Below are positions 1 to 6,927 of a stretch of DNA of 38,316 nt, piece by piece. Source of the stretch: Massiliimicrobium timonense (lineage in GTDB: Bacteria > Bacillota_I > Bacilli_A > Erysipelotrichales > Coprobacillaceae); contig NZ_NFLJ01000030.1 in NCBI RefSeq assembly GCF_002160865.1, positions 1 to 38,316 of the forward strand, given 5' to 3'. A model generated the notes under the pieces. The model made no database searches. It had not been told where the DNA came from and worked only from the letters and a program-made list of their open reading frames with translations. Positions within the stretch are counted from its first letter, which is position 1; each line of letters begins with the position of its first letter. The position numbers and the translations under genes are program-made.

Positions 1-160
1 CATTTTCATCAATGACAGGTGTAATCTTTCTTGGACTGGCATGGCTACCTACAGTCATAATATCTGATACATTGATACCTTTGCCACCATCACGCCATCC
101 ACCTTCAACTTGATGGGCGACAACTGCACCGCCCCATAAAAAATCCTTTTTTAAAGTCAT
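1..160 (-). CDS. GH1 6-phospho-beta-glucosidase, N-terminal fragment
   Basis: The first 53 residues of a glycoside hydrolase family 1 enzyme are present; the rest lies beyond the left edge. The N-terminus reads [20 protein letters not shown], followed by GGWRDGGKG, which is the typical start of BglA/ArbB-type 6-phospho-beta-glucosidases (they cleave PTS-imported phosphorylated beta-glucosides in the cytoplasm). The start ATG (160-158) is preceded by GGAGGAAACAAA on the minus strand, which overlaps the stop codon of the upstream SemiSWEET gene. The two are therefore very likely co-transcribed. The catalytic glutamates are not in the window, so the substrate (phosphoglucoside versus unphosphorylated) is inferred from the N-terminal signature only. 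Confidence 0.85.
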   Translation of the reverse strand, partial: MTLKKDFLWGGAVVAHQVEGGWRDGGKGINVSDIMTVGSHASPRKITPVIDEN

Positions 161-171
161 TTTGTTTCCTC

Positions 172-411
172 CTATTTATATATGATTTTATAAGTTAAGA
201 TGATAGAAGCAAATACAAAGGTAATCGTATTAGCTCCAATTAAGTTATAATCCTGAATATTCCATCCATGAATAATCCATAGAAAAACACCAAACACAAA
301 CATCGTATACATGCCTAAAGAAATACTTGATGTATCTTTTGTTTTGATAACTTGATAAGCCTGTGGTAAAAATGATAATGTTGTAAGTATGGCAGCAATG
401 GTTCCAATCAT
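172..411 (-). CDS. SemiSWEET-type PQ-loop sugar transporter
   Basis: A 79-residue, very hydrophobic protein with three predicted membrane helices and the signature [18 protein letters not shown] near residues 14-31, i.e. the PQ-loop of the MtN3/SWEET family. Bacterial SemiSWEETs are single three-helix bundles that dimerise to form a sugar pore. I chose ATG 411-409 because AAGGGGG ends seven bases before it; a TTG directly upstream is possible but too close to the SD. The promoter at 460-487 drives it, and the stop abuts the SD of the GH1 gene. The context (RpiR regulator upstream, 6-phospho-beta-glucosidase downstream) suggests movement of a sugar released or used by this pathway. The substrate is unknown. 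Confidence 0.85.
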   Translation of the reverse strand: MIGTIAAILTTLSFLPQAYQVIKTKDTSSISLGMYTMFVFGVFLWIIHGWNIQDYNLIGANTITFVFASIILTYKIIYK

Positions 412-459
412 CAATAATCCCCCTTTCTTGATAAGTCATCTTAAACTTTTAACATGATT

Positions 460-487
460 ATCATAGCGTATTTTTTGAGTATGACAA
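460..487 (-). promoter_or_regulatory. Promoter of SemiSWEET-GH1 operon
   Basis: On the minus strand TTGTCA (487-482) and TATGAT (465-460) are separated by 16 bases. This is a good housekeeping-type promoter about 50 bases upstream of the SemiSWEET start. Confidence 0.6.
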
Positions 488-559
488 GGCTTTGAAAGTG
501 TTATGCAATGATGTTACAAAAATAATGTAAAAAAGCATATTTGTCAGTTGCATTGCAAC

Positions 560-580
560 AAAAAAGCAGTCAACGACTGC
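560..580 (-). terminator. Terminator of the first rpiR gene, overlapping its stop codon
   Basis: On the minus strand the hairpin GCAGTC-GTT-GACTGC is followed by TTTTTT. The TGA stop of the regulator lies inside the hairpin, so the terminator is embedded in the last codons. A second inverted repeat, GTTGCA-T-TGCAAC (547-559), follows directly and could be an operator; its role is unknown. Confidence 0.8.
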
Positions 581-1412
581 CATCTTTACGCTCATATAAT
601 GTTCCATAGAGTTGATCAAGTTCTTTTGCTTGTTGGAGGTTTTCTGAAATCATAATACTATAAATTAAATCAAAAATATATTTTAAAGAAATATAGAAAA
701 CCATATCTTTAAGATTTTCAAATTCATCATGAATGACACCGTATAATATTAGAGCTTGTTTTTTTGCTAGAGCATTCTCTTTGTGACTTGTAATAATAAT
801 CAAGGGGATTTTTCTTTTGATCAGAATATCAGCAATCTTTAAAAGATGTTGATCCTTTCCATTTTTACTTACCATAATAACAGTATGGTGAGTATCGACA
901 TTTAAACCTAACCATAATTGTTTATCTCTATTTTGATAAACAGTTGTAATTTTACCCGTACTTAATAATAAATGACTTATATATTCACTAATACAGGCAT
1001 TAGTATCATTAGCGATAATATCAATATAAGAATTTTGTAAAAGCAATGACATGACTTTTTGAAGATTTTCTATTGATATGAAATCTTTGGTCTGATTAAT
1101 GATTCCTGTTTCAATTTTTGCTAATTTATCTTTAATGGATTGGAAGTTTTCATGGGAAAGAATTTCCATTTCTTTTAAATAATACTGACTTAAAAATGAC
1201 TGCAGATGAATTTTAAAATCATTATAGTTATCGAAACCAAGTTTTTTAATACATCTGATGACAGCTGTAGCACTTGTAAATGTTTTTTTAGCGAGTTGAT
1301 GAGTAGATAAATGAATAACTTCATCACTATGATCAATGATGTATTGAATCAAGTAGAGATCATTATCATTGAGTTTATAATCGTGTGCTATACGCTCTAT
1401 TATTGTCTTCAT
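570..1412 (-). CDS. RpiR/MurR-family transcriptional regulator with degenerate SIS domain
   Basis: A 280-residue protein with an N-terminal RpiR helix-turn-helix (about residues 1-80; note ATAVIRCIKKLGFDNYNDFK, the usual recognition-helix region) and a C-terminal SIS domain (about 115-250) that normally senses a phosphosugar. The SIS loops are eroded: the expected GxGxS reads IANDTNA and the expected SxSG loop reads VSKNGKDQ. Ligand binding may be altered or lost. The start ATG 1412-1410 follows GAGGTGG, and the longer GTG start lies within that SD. It is transcribed toward the SemiSWEET/GH1 genes, which are likely targets, but it has its own terminator and a promoter divergent from the ROK gene. 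Confidence 0.88.
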   Translation of the reverse strand: MKTIIERIAHDYKLNDNDLYLIQYIIDHSDEVIHLSTHQLAKKTFTSATAVIRCIKKLGFDNYNDFKIHLQSFLSQYYLKEMEILSHENFQSIKDKLAKIETGIINQTKDFISIENLQKVMSLLLQNSYIDIIANDTNACISEYISHLLLSTGKITTVYQNRDKQLWLGLNVDTHHTVIMVSKNGKDQHLLKIADILIKRKIPLIIITSHKENALAKKQALILYGVIHDEFENLKDMVFYISLKYIFDLIYSIMISENLQQAKELDQLYGTLYERKDGSR

Positions 1413-1430
1413 GAAAACCACCTCTTATTC

Positions 1431-1459
1431 ATTATACTTAATTTTCTTCAATGCGTCAC
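1431..1459 (-). promoter_or_regulatory. Promoter of first rpiR gene
   Basis: On the minus strand GTGACG (1459-1454), a 17-base spacer and a perfect TATAAT (1436-1431), just upstream of the SD. Confidence 0.6.
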
Positions 1460-1521
1460 GATAAATTCTAAAAGGAATTTTTTTCAAAAATGGGAAATGA
1501 ATATATTTTTGAATAAGGATA

Positions 1522-1530
1522 TGCTATGAT
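1522..1530 (+). promoter_or_regulatory. Possible extended -10 promoter of the ROK-PHP operon
   Basis: TGCTATGAT fits an extended -10 element (TGnTATnnT) with no clear -35. It lies about 50 bases before the TTG start and just upstream of an inverted repeat. Confidence 0.4.
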
Positions 1531-1537
1531 AAAGATA

Positions 1538-1562
1538 ACTTTCGATAAGTCTTGACGAAAGT
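1538..1562 (+). repeat. Inverted repeat in the leader of the ROK-like gene
   Basis: ACTTTCG (1538-1544) and CGAAAGT (1556-1562) form a perfect 7-bp stem around an 11-base loop, ending a few bases before the SD AAAGAGGG. It could be an operator or a leader hairpin that limits ribosome access. Confidence 0.55.
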
Positions 1563-1579
1563 GAGAAAAGAGGGATAAT

Positions 1580-2557
1580 TTGTCAAAAGTCAATGATTTG
1601 AAATTCATGAATATACAAAAAATCAGAAAATGTTTTTATCAAAAGAAAATCTGGACCAAAGCAGAACTTGCCAGTGTTACACAATTATCATTAGCTTCTA
1701 TTACAAATATTTTACAGGAATTGCTGAAAAGTCAAGAAATCTTATTTATTGGCGAAAATGATTCAACAGGAGGAAGAAAATCAAAACAATATGTTTTGAA
1801 TAAGGATTATTGTCATCTCTTAAAGGTGATTTTAAAAAAACAAAAAGATCATGATGAAGTGATTTGTATAGATGTGGATTTGTTTAATCATATTATTTTA
1901 AAAAAACATGTATCTTTTTTATGTCTTAGACAAGATGAATTGAAAAATATTTTGATAGAGATAATTCAAAATGATCATTTCATAACAATGATGAGCTTGA
2001 GTGTACCTGGTGTTTGTCATGATGGAATAGTAGATGTTTGTGATTTTAAGGCATTTGAGAATATGGATTTGAAAGCATATATCCAGACTTTTTACTCACA
2101 TCAGATTATCATTGAAAATGATGTGAATATTGCCAGTATTGGTTTTTCGGCTTTATATCCAAACTATCAACATATGGTTCTGGTTTATCAGCCATTAGTG
2201 GAATATATTGGATGTGGTATGATTATCAATGGAACATTGTATGATGGATTTACACATTTTGCTGGAGAATTACGATACTTACCATTTTATACTTTACAAC
2301 AACAAGATCAGTTATTAAAAACCAATCCTATGGAATTATTGGAAAAACAGTTGACAACTCTTTGTTGTGTTATGAATCCAGAAATCATTGGCATCTTTAG
2401 TGATGTGATTGATGATGTCAGTGATATACATCTTTCAGGTATTCCAGCTACACATCAGCCACAAATTGTTGATGTGGAAGATTTGTATCCATTGATTGAA
2501 TCAGGACTTTATCGAATGAGTATGCAAAAAATAATGGAGGAAAAAGAAGATGAATAA
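1580..2557 (+). CDS. ROK-family transcriptional regulator, degenerate kinase-like domain
   Basis: A 325-residue protein with an N-terminal winged helix-turn-helix (about residues 12-70; TKAELASVTQLSLASITNIL then TGGRKSKQY in the wing), followed by a ROK (NagC/XylR-type) domain. ROK landmarks are IENDVNIA (about 175) and GCGMIINGTLYDG...AGEL (about 213-235). The zinc-binding CxCGxxGC cluster typical of ROK proteins is missing and the C-terminus is short, so sugar-kinase activity is unlikely. I keep the TTG start at 1580 because AAAGAGGG lies five bases upstream; the internal ATG at 1607 has no SD. The last 8 bases overlap the PHP gene, implying translational coupling. Confidence 0.82.
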   Translation: MSKVNDLKFMNIQKIRKCFYQKKIWTKAELASVTQLSLASITNILQELLKSQEILFIGENDSTGGRKSKQYVLNKDYCHLLKVILKKQKDHDEVICIDVDLFNHIILKKHVSFLCLRQDELKNILIEIIQNDHFITMMSLSVPGVCHDGIVDVCDFKAFENMDLKAYIQTFYSHQIIIENDVNIASIGFSALYPNYQHMVLVYQPLVEYIGCGMIINGTLYDGFTHFAGELRYLPFYTLQQQDQLLKTNPMELLEKQLTTLCCVMNPEIIGIFSDVIDDVSDIHLSGIPATHQPQIVDVEDLYPLIESGLYRMSMQKIMEEKEDE

Positions 2558-3440
2558 GAGTCATATTGATTTACATATGCATAGTATATATAGTGACGAT
2601 GGGGAATATTCACCTGAACAACTTGTTAGAATGTGTCATGAAGCAGGTGTTCGTATTATGGCCATTGCTGATCATAACTGGATCAAAGCGAATAAGGAAG
2701 CTAAAGAACAGGCACAGGCATTAGGCATAACATATATTCCAGCCATTGAAATTGACTGTACTTATCAAGGAGTTAATTTACATGTACTTGGTTATGGTAT
2801 TGATGATGATCCATCATTAAATCAATTAGGGGAAAGTATTGAAAAGCAGGAATTAGCCTGTAGTATGAAAAAATTGGAACTGACTAATGCTTTAGGTTTT
2901 GATTTGAAAAAGGAACAGCTTGATGCTTTGTCTGATAACGGTGTTTATACAGGGGAAATGTTTGGAGAAGCATTATTGAAAGATCCAAGATATCAAGATC
3001 ATGAATTGTTGAAATGTTATCGTGAAGGAGGTTCACGTAGTGATAATCCTTATGTGAACTTTTATTGGGATTATTATGCACAGGGAAAGCCATGCTATAC
3101 AGAAATTTATTTTCCTACATTAGAAGATACAATTCAATTGATTCATCATCATGGTGGTATAGCTGTACTGGCACATCCGGGTAATAATTTGAAAGGAAAA
3201 TATGAATTATTTGATGAAATGGTGGCTTTAGGTTTAGAGGGGGTAGAATGTTTTTCAAGTTATCATACACCAGAAACAAATGACTATTTTTATCAAAAAG
3301 CGAAAGCATTAAATATTTTATATACTTGTGGCAGTGATTTTCATGGCAAGACAAAACCTGCTATTCATTTAGGAGAAAATGGTTGTCCTCAACCTTATGA
3401 GATTGAACAACTTTTAAGAACATATCAATTGATAAAATAA
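2550..3440 (+). CDS. PHP-domain metal-dependent phosphoesterase
   Basis: A 296-residue PHP protein related to the TrpH/YciV group (nucleoside 3',5'-bisphosphate or oligoribonucleotide phosphatases). Visible metal ligands: HxH in DLHMHS (His9, His11), ADHN (Asp41, His42), Glu67 in IEID, His78 in LHVLGYG, a late LAHPG (about 208) and GSDFHG (about 264). The metal set looks complete, so it should be an active hydrolase. A middle insertion (about 95-175) carries the variable substrate region. It starts inside the 3' end of the ROK-like gene and ends at a terminator. Pairing with a ROK-type repressor suggests a sugar- or nucleotide-linked phosphate substrate rather than tryptophan metabolism; the exact substrate cannot be read from sequence. 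Confidence 0.88.
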   Translation: MNKSHIDLHMHSIYSDDGEYSPEQLVRMCHEAGVRIMAIADHNWIKANKEAKEQAQALGITYIPAIEIDCTYQGVNLHVLGYGIDDDPSLNQLGESIEKQELACSMKKLELTNALGFDLKKEQLDALSDNGVYTGEMFGEALLKDPRYQDHELLKCYREGGSRSDNPYVNFYWDYYAQGKPCYTEIYFPTLEDTIQLIHHHGGIAVLAHPGNNLKGKYELFDEMVALGLEGVECFSSYHTPETNDYFYQKAKALNILYTCGSDFHGKTKPAIHLGENGCPQPYEIEQLLRTYQLIK

Positions 3441-3467
3441 TGCCTGTTATGGGTATTATTTTTATTT
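3436..3467 (+). terminator. Terminator after the PHP gene
   Basis: AATAATGCC (3436-3444) pairs with GGTATTATT (3452-3460) with one G-U pair, followed by TTTATTTT. The stop codon is in the 5' arm. Confidence 0.7.
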
Positions 3468-3482
3468 TGATTGGCTTTTTTA

Positions 3483-3496
3483 TTTAAACGCTTACA
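3483..3496 (+). promoter_or_regulatory. Candidate cre (CcpA) site upstream of the PPK2 gene
   Basis: TTTAAACGCTTACA matches 13 of 14 positions of the cre consensus TGWAANCGNTNWCA; only the second base differs. It lies 42 bases before the start codon in the promoter region of the polyphosphate:AMP phosphotransferase. This suggests carbon catabolite control, and the match is by eye. Confidence 0.5.
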
Positions 3497-3537
3497 TAAA
3501 AGTGATAAAATAAAATTATGTAGGTAGGAGGAGAATT

Positions 3538-5013
3538 ATGTTAAAGAATTATAATTTTGAACAAATTGAAATTGCGCCCGATATTGAAGAATGTTTAGAA
3601 AATGCAAAACTGGAGTTGTCTAAAAAACAGATGATATTAAAAGAAAAGAAATTACCTGTCATTGTGTTGTTTGAAGGATGGGGAGCATCTGGCATAGGGA
3701 CAACACTTGGAAAAGTGATTCAAAATATGGACCCTCGTTTTTATAATGTTGAAACGATGAATAAGATCAGTGAAGATGAACAACGTCGTCCATTTTTATA
3801 TCGCTATTTTTTGCGTATTCCGGAAAATGGTATGGCCACTTTTTATGATCATGGCTGGATGAACGATTTAACAAAACAATACATGCATCAGACCATTTCT
3901 AAAAAAACATATCATCAACGCATCAAAAGTATTCAAAAGTTTGAAAGAACATTAGTGGATAATAGTTATCTTGTGATTAAATTCTTTTTCCATATTTCCA
4001 GATATGAACAAACGCAGCGTATGCATAAATTATTAAAAAATAAAAATACAAAATGGCGTGTCAGTGATGAAGATTTATATCAGAATAAACATTATGAAGA
4101 ATATCTTGATATCTATGATGATTATATGAATGCGACAAATGATTCTTATGCACCTTGGTATGTGATTGATGCGACAAATAAAAAATTAGCACAATTACAA
4201 GTTTTAGAAACATTAATGAGCTGTATTCAAGAACATCTTGATCATCCAAAACAGGATGCTCCTTTGATTGACAACGTTTTTGAAATGCGTGAAATGATTC
4301 ATTTGGATGATTATGATTTAAGTGTGAGCATCAGTGATGAAACATATCGTAAAGAATTAAAAAAATGCCGTAAAAAATTAATGAAATTACATAATAAACT
4401 TTATCGTCGAAAGATTCCAGTGATTATTGCCTATGAAGGATGGGATGCAGCTGGAAAAGGTGGAAATATTAAAAGAGTGACTTCTGGACTTGATCCAAGA
4501 GGTTATACAGTTTATCCAATTGCTGCTCCTGATAAAAGTGAATTGAATAGACATTATTTATGGCGTTTTTATAAACGTCTGCCTAAAGATGGACATATTG
4601 CGATTTTTGATAGAACATGGTATGGTCGTGTCATGGTTGAAAGATTAGAGGGCTTCTGTAGTGAAAATGATTGGCAGAGAGCTTATAATGAAATGAATGA
4701 ATTTGAAAAAGAACTTTATGACTGGGGTGCCATTGTTATTAAATTCTGGGTACAGATTGATAATCAGACGCAATTAGAACGTTTTACGGAACGTCAAAAT
4801 ACACCGGAAAAACAATGGAAGATTACAGAAGAAGATTGGCGTAATCGTGAAAAATGGGATTTGTATGAAAATGCTATTACAGAAATGTTGCAAAAGACTA
4901 ATACAATTTTTGCACCTTGGTATATTCTTGAATCAGTTGATAAAAAATATGCCCGTATTAAGGCAATGAAAATTGTGATTCGTGAAATTGAAAAAAGATT
5001 AGAGAAAAAATAA
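3538..5013 (+). CDS. pap: Polyphosphate:AMP phosphotransferase, tandem PPK2 domains
   Basis: A 491-residue protein made of two PPK2 (polyphosphate kinase 2) domains, the class II PAP architecture that phosphorylates AMP to ADP with polyphosphate. The C-terminal domain (about 260-485) has canonical motifs: Walker A GWDAAGKGGN (about 301), the FDRTWYGR catalytic motif (about 357) and a basic lid. The N-terminal domain (about 10-240) keeps the fold but its loops are altered: GWGASGIGTT replaces the Lys by Ile and the Asp by Gly, and FYDHGWMN replaces the DRxWY motif. The first half is therefore probably structural. The start has a GGAGGAGA SD. The gene is monocistronic between two terminators, with a candidate cre site upstream. 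Confidence 0.92.
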   Translation: MLKNYNFEQIEIAPDIEECLENAKLELSKKQMILKEKKLPVIVLFEGWGASGIGTTLGKVIQNMDPRFYNVETMNKISEDEQRRPFLYRYFLRIPENGMATFYDHGWMNDLTKQYMHQTISKKTYHQRIKSIQKFERTLVDNSYLVIKFFFHISRYEQTQRMHKLLKNKNTKWRVSDEDLYQNKHYEEYLDIYDDYMNATNDSYAPWYVIDATNKKLAQLQVLETLMSCIQEHLDHPKQDAPLIDNVFEMREMIHLDDYDLSVSISDETYRKELKKCRKKLMKLHNKLYRRKIPVIIAYEGWDAAGKGGNIKRVTSGLDPRGYTVYPIAAPDKSELNRHYLWRFYKRLPKDGHIAIFDRTWYGRVMVERLEGFCSENDWQRAYNEMNEFEKELYDWGAIVIKFWVQIDNQTQLERFTERQNTPEKQWKITEEDWRNREKWDLYENAITEMLQKTNTIFAPWYILESVDKKYARIKAMKIVIREIEKRLEKK

Positions 5014-5045
5014 GAATAGGGCAGAACCTTATTCTTATTTTTCTA
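5009..5045. terminator. Bidirectional terminator between pap and the HAD gene
   Basis: AATAAGAATAGGG (5009-5021) and CCTTATTCTTATT (5027-5039) form a 13-bp stem with a 5-base loop and T/A tracts on both sides. It serves the two convergent genes, and both stop codons fall in the structure. Confidence 0.85.
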
Positions 5046-5811
5046 ATAAATGGTAATGTAAACAGGCTTTATAAATGCCATCATGATCAACATCATCAGT
5101 GACATAGTCTACAACGGATTTAACTTTATCACTGGCATTATTCATAGCAACACTGATGGCTACATGCTGTAACATGGGGATATCATTTCCACCATCACCA
5201 AAAGCCATTGTTGAAGATAAATCTATATCATAATATTTTAAAAATTTATCAATACCATGTTGTTTAGAACCACCCATAGGTGAAATATCACAAAATGTTG
5301 GATACCATCTGGAAGCATGACAATGTGGCATGACTTTTAATAATTCTTTTTCTTCTTTTTCATCAACAAAGCACATGCACTGATAAATTTTTTTATGAAC
5401 GACTTCACTACAGTCTTTGGCTGGATGATCATCATTATGAGTGATTTTGTGGATTTCATCAACCAGATGATTACGCATATTAAAATATTTGGTATGTTCT
5501 TCAGTAAAACCGCAAGGAAAAGGTTTTTCTTTTAAATAATCTAATAAACTTTGAATGTCTAATGGATCAATTGTATTTTCATAGATAACTTTTTCATGAG
5601 TAAAACAATATTGTCCATTTAAAGTGATATAACCATCAAAAGGAAAACCTTCTAATATATCTAAACCATCTTTCCCTCTACCTGTCGCAATAAATAATTT
5701 AATACCTTGCTTTTTTAAAGCTTTTAAAGTTTGGAATGTTGAATAAGGAACTTGATGAGTCTGAAAACTAGCTAATGTTCCATCAATGTCAAAAAATATC
5801 GCTTGAATCAT
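5035..5811 (-). CDS. HAD superfamily (Cof-type, IIB) phosphatase
   Basis: A 258-residue Cof-like HAD hydrolase. Motif I FFDIDGT (Asp9 nucleophile, Asp11) is at the N-terminus, motif II is ATGRG (about 43-47), and motif IV GDGGNDIPML (about 205) is near the C-terminus with a C2-type cap between. These cytosolic enzymes dephosphorylate sugar phosphates, FMN or PLP; substrate cannot be assigned. I start at ATG 5811-5809 because AGGAGG lies five bases upstream and the HAD fold begins immediately; the longer reading adds 14 unlikely residues. It is convergent with pap and divergent from the AEC permease. Confidence 0.9.
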   Translation of the reverse strand: MIQAIFFDIDGTLASFQTHQVPYSTFQTLKALKKQGIKLFIATGRGKDGLDILEGFPFDGYITLNGQYCFTHEKVIYENTIDPLDIQSLLDYLKEKPFPCGFTEEHTKYFNMRNHLVDEIHKITHNDDHPAKDCSEVVHKKIYQCMCFVDEKEEKELLKVMPHCHASRWYPTFCDISPMGGSKQHGIDKFLKYYDIDLSSTMAFGDGGNDIPMLQHVAISVAMNNASDKVKSVVDYVTDDVDHDGIYKACLHYHLLEK

Positions 5812-5911
5812 AATATCCTCCTGTTTTTCTTTGATATTTATTATATCAATCATTTTTTGATTTCACAATTTTTTTCAAATGTTGCTTGTTTTTTCTTTTT
5901 ATATTTAGACA

Positions 5912-5920
5912 TGTTATAAT
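5912..5920 (+). promoter_or_regulatory. Extended -10 promoter of AEC permease
   Basis: TGTTATAAT is a perfect -10 with the TGn extension, 23 bases before the start codon; the -35 region is only T-rich. Confidence 0.55.
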
Positions 5921-5943
5921 GCATAGAGAAAGAAGGGGTTTAT

Positions 5944-6855
5944 ATGTTTGATGTTTTTATAACGTCATTGACTTTTGTACTTATTATTGTGATTGCTTAT
6001 ACATTGAAGAAATGGAAAGTTTTAAAAAAACAGGATGCCAATATTTTAGCAACCATTATTATGAATGTCACCTTGCCTTGTGCCTTGCTGACAAGTGCCA
6101 ATGGGATTTCGTTAGATATCACCATTATTATTTTAATAATCATAGGTATTCTTTCTAATGTTTTGATGATTGTTGTGGGGTATATCGCTTCAAGAAAAGA
6201 ACGTCCTATTTTAAAAGGAACTTATATGATTAATGTTTCAGGTTATAATATCGGTAATTTCATTCTTCCTTTTATACAGGCATTTTATCCAGGAATGGGT
6301 GTTGTCTATTTATGTTCTTTTGATATTGGAAATGCTTTGATGGGACTGGGAATCACATATGCTTTGGCTGATCATGTGGCAAGTGGTGAAAATTCATTTT
6401 CTTTACAGGAAACATTGAAAAAGCTGTTTTCATCTATTCCATTTGATGTGTATCTATTGATTTTCTTGATGGCTATTTTTCAGTTACAGTTTCCATCGTT
6501 TGTGCTATCTATCGCAACGACTATTGGGGCAGGGAATAGCTTTTTAGCAATGATGATGATTGGATTAATGCTGGAAGTTAAAGTGGCTTCTCATGAAGCT
6601 TTGCACGTGATAAAAATTATCGTTTTAAGAATTGCTGGAAATTTGCTACTGGCAGGAGTGGCTTTTATGATTTTACCATTACCTTTACTTGCTAAAGAAA
6701 TTTTAATTATGGCTCTTTTAGCTCCGTTATCTTCAGTTTCAGCTGTCTTTTGTCAAAAGATTGGATATAGTGGGGATATGCCAGCGACGACAAATTCTTT
6801 AAGCATCATTATATCTATTATAAGTATGTTTATTCTGTTATTGATTTTTGTATAA
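5944..6855 (+). CDS. AEC (auxin efflux carrier) family permease
   Basis: A 303-residue membrane protein with about ten predicted helices and the family features: an N-terminal helix followed by KKWKVLKKQDANIL, then MNVTLPCALL (about 42-51) and a C-terminal half with PLSSVSAVFCQKIGY. Bacterial AEC members export or exchange organic acids such as malate or malonate; no substrate can be assigned. The start follows AAGGGG. The gene is flanked by its own promoter and terminator, so it is probably a single transcription unit. Confidence 0.85.
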   Translation: MFDVFITSLTFVLIIVIAYTLKKWKVLKKQDANILATIIMNVTLPCALLTSANGISLDITIIILIIIGILSNVLMIVVGYIASRKERPILKGTYMINVSGYNIGNFILPFIQAFYPGMGVVYLCSFDIGNALMGLGITYALADHVASGENSFSLQETLKKLFSSIPFDVYLLIFLMAIFQLQFPSFVLSIATTIGAGNSFLAMMMIGLMLEVKVASHEALHVIKIIVLRIAGNLLLAGVAFMILPLPLLAKEILIMALLAPLSSVSAVFCQKIGYSGDMPATTNSLSIIISIISMFILLLIFV

Positions 6856-6858
6856 TCT

Positions 6859-6891
6859 AAGATATTCTTGAATAGAGAGTATCTTTTTTTT
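6859..6891 (+). terminator. Terminator after AEC permease
   Basis: AAGATATTC (6859-6867) pairs with GAGTATCTT (6877-6885), one G-U pair, followed by a T-run. Confidence 0.8.
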
Positions 6892-6927
6892 AAATTTATG
6901 ATACAATAAACGACAGGTGGTGAGAAG

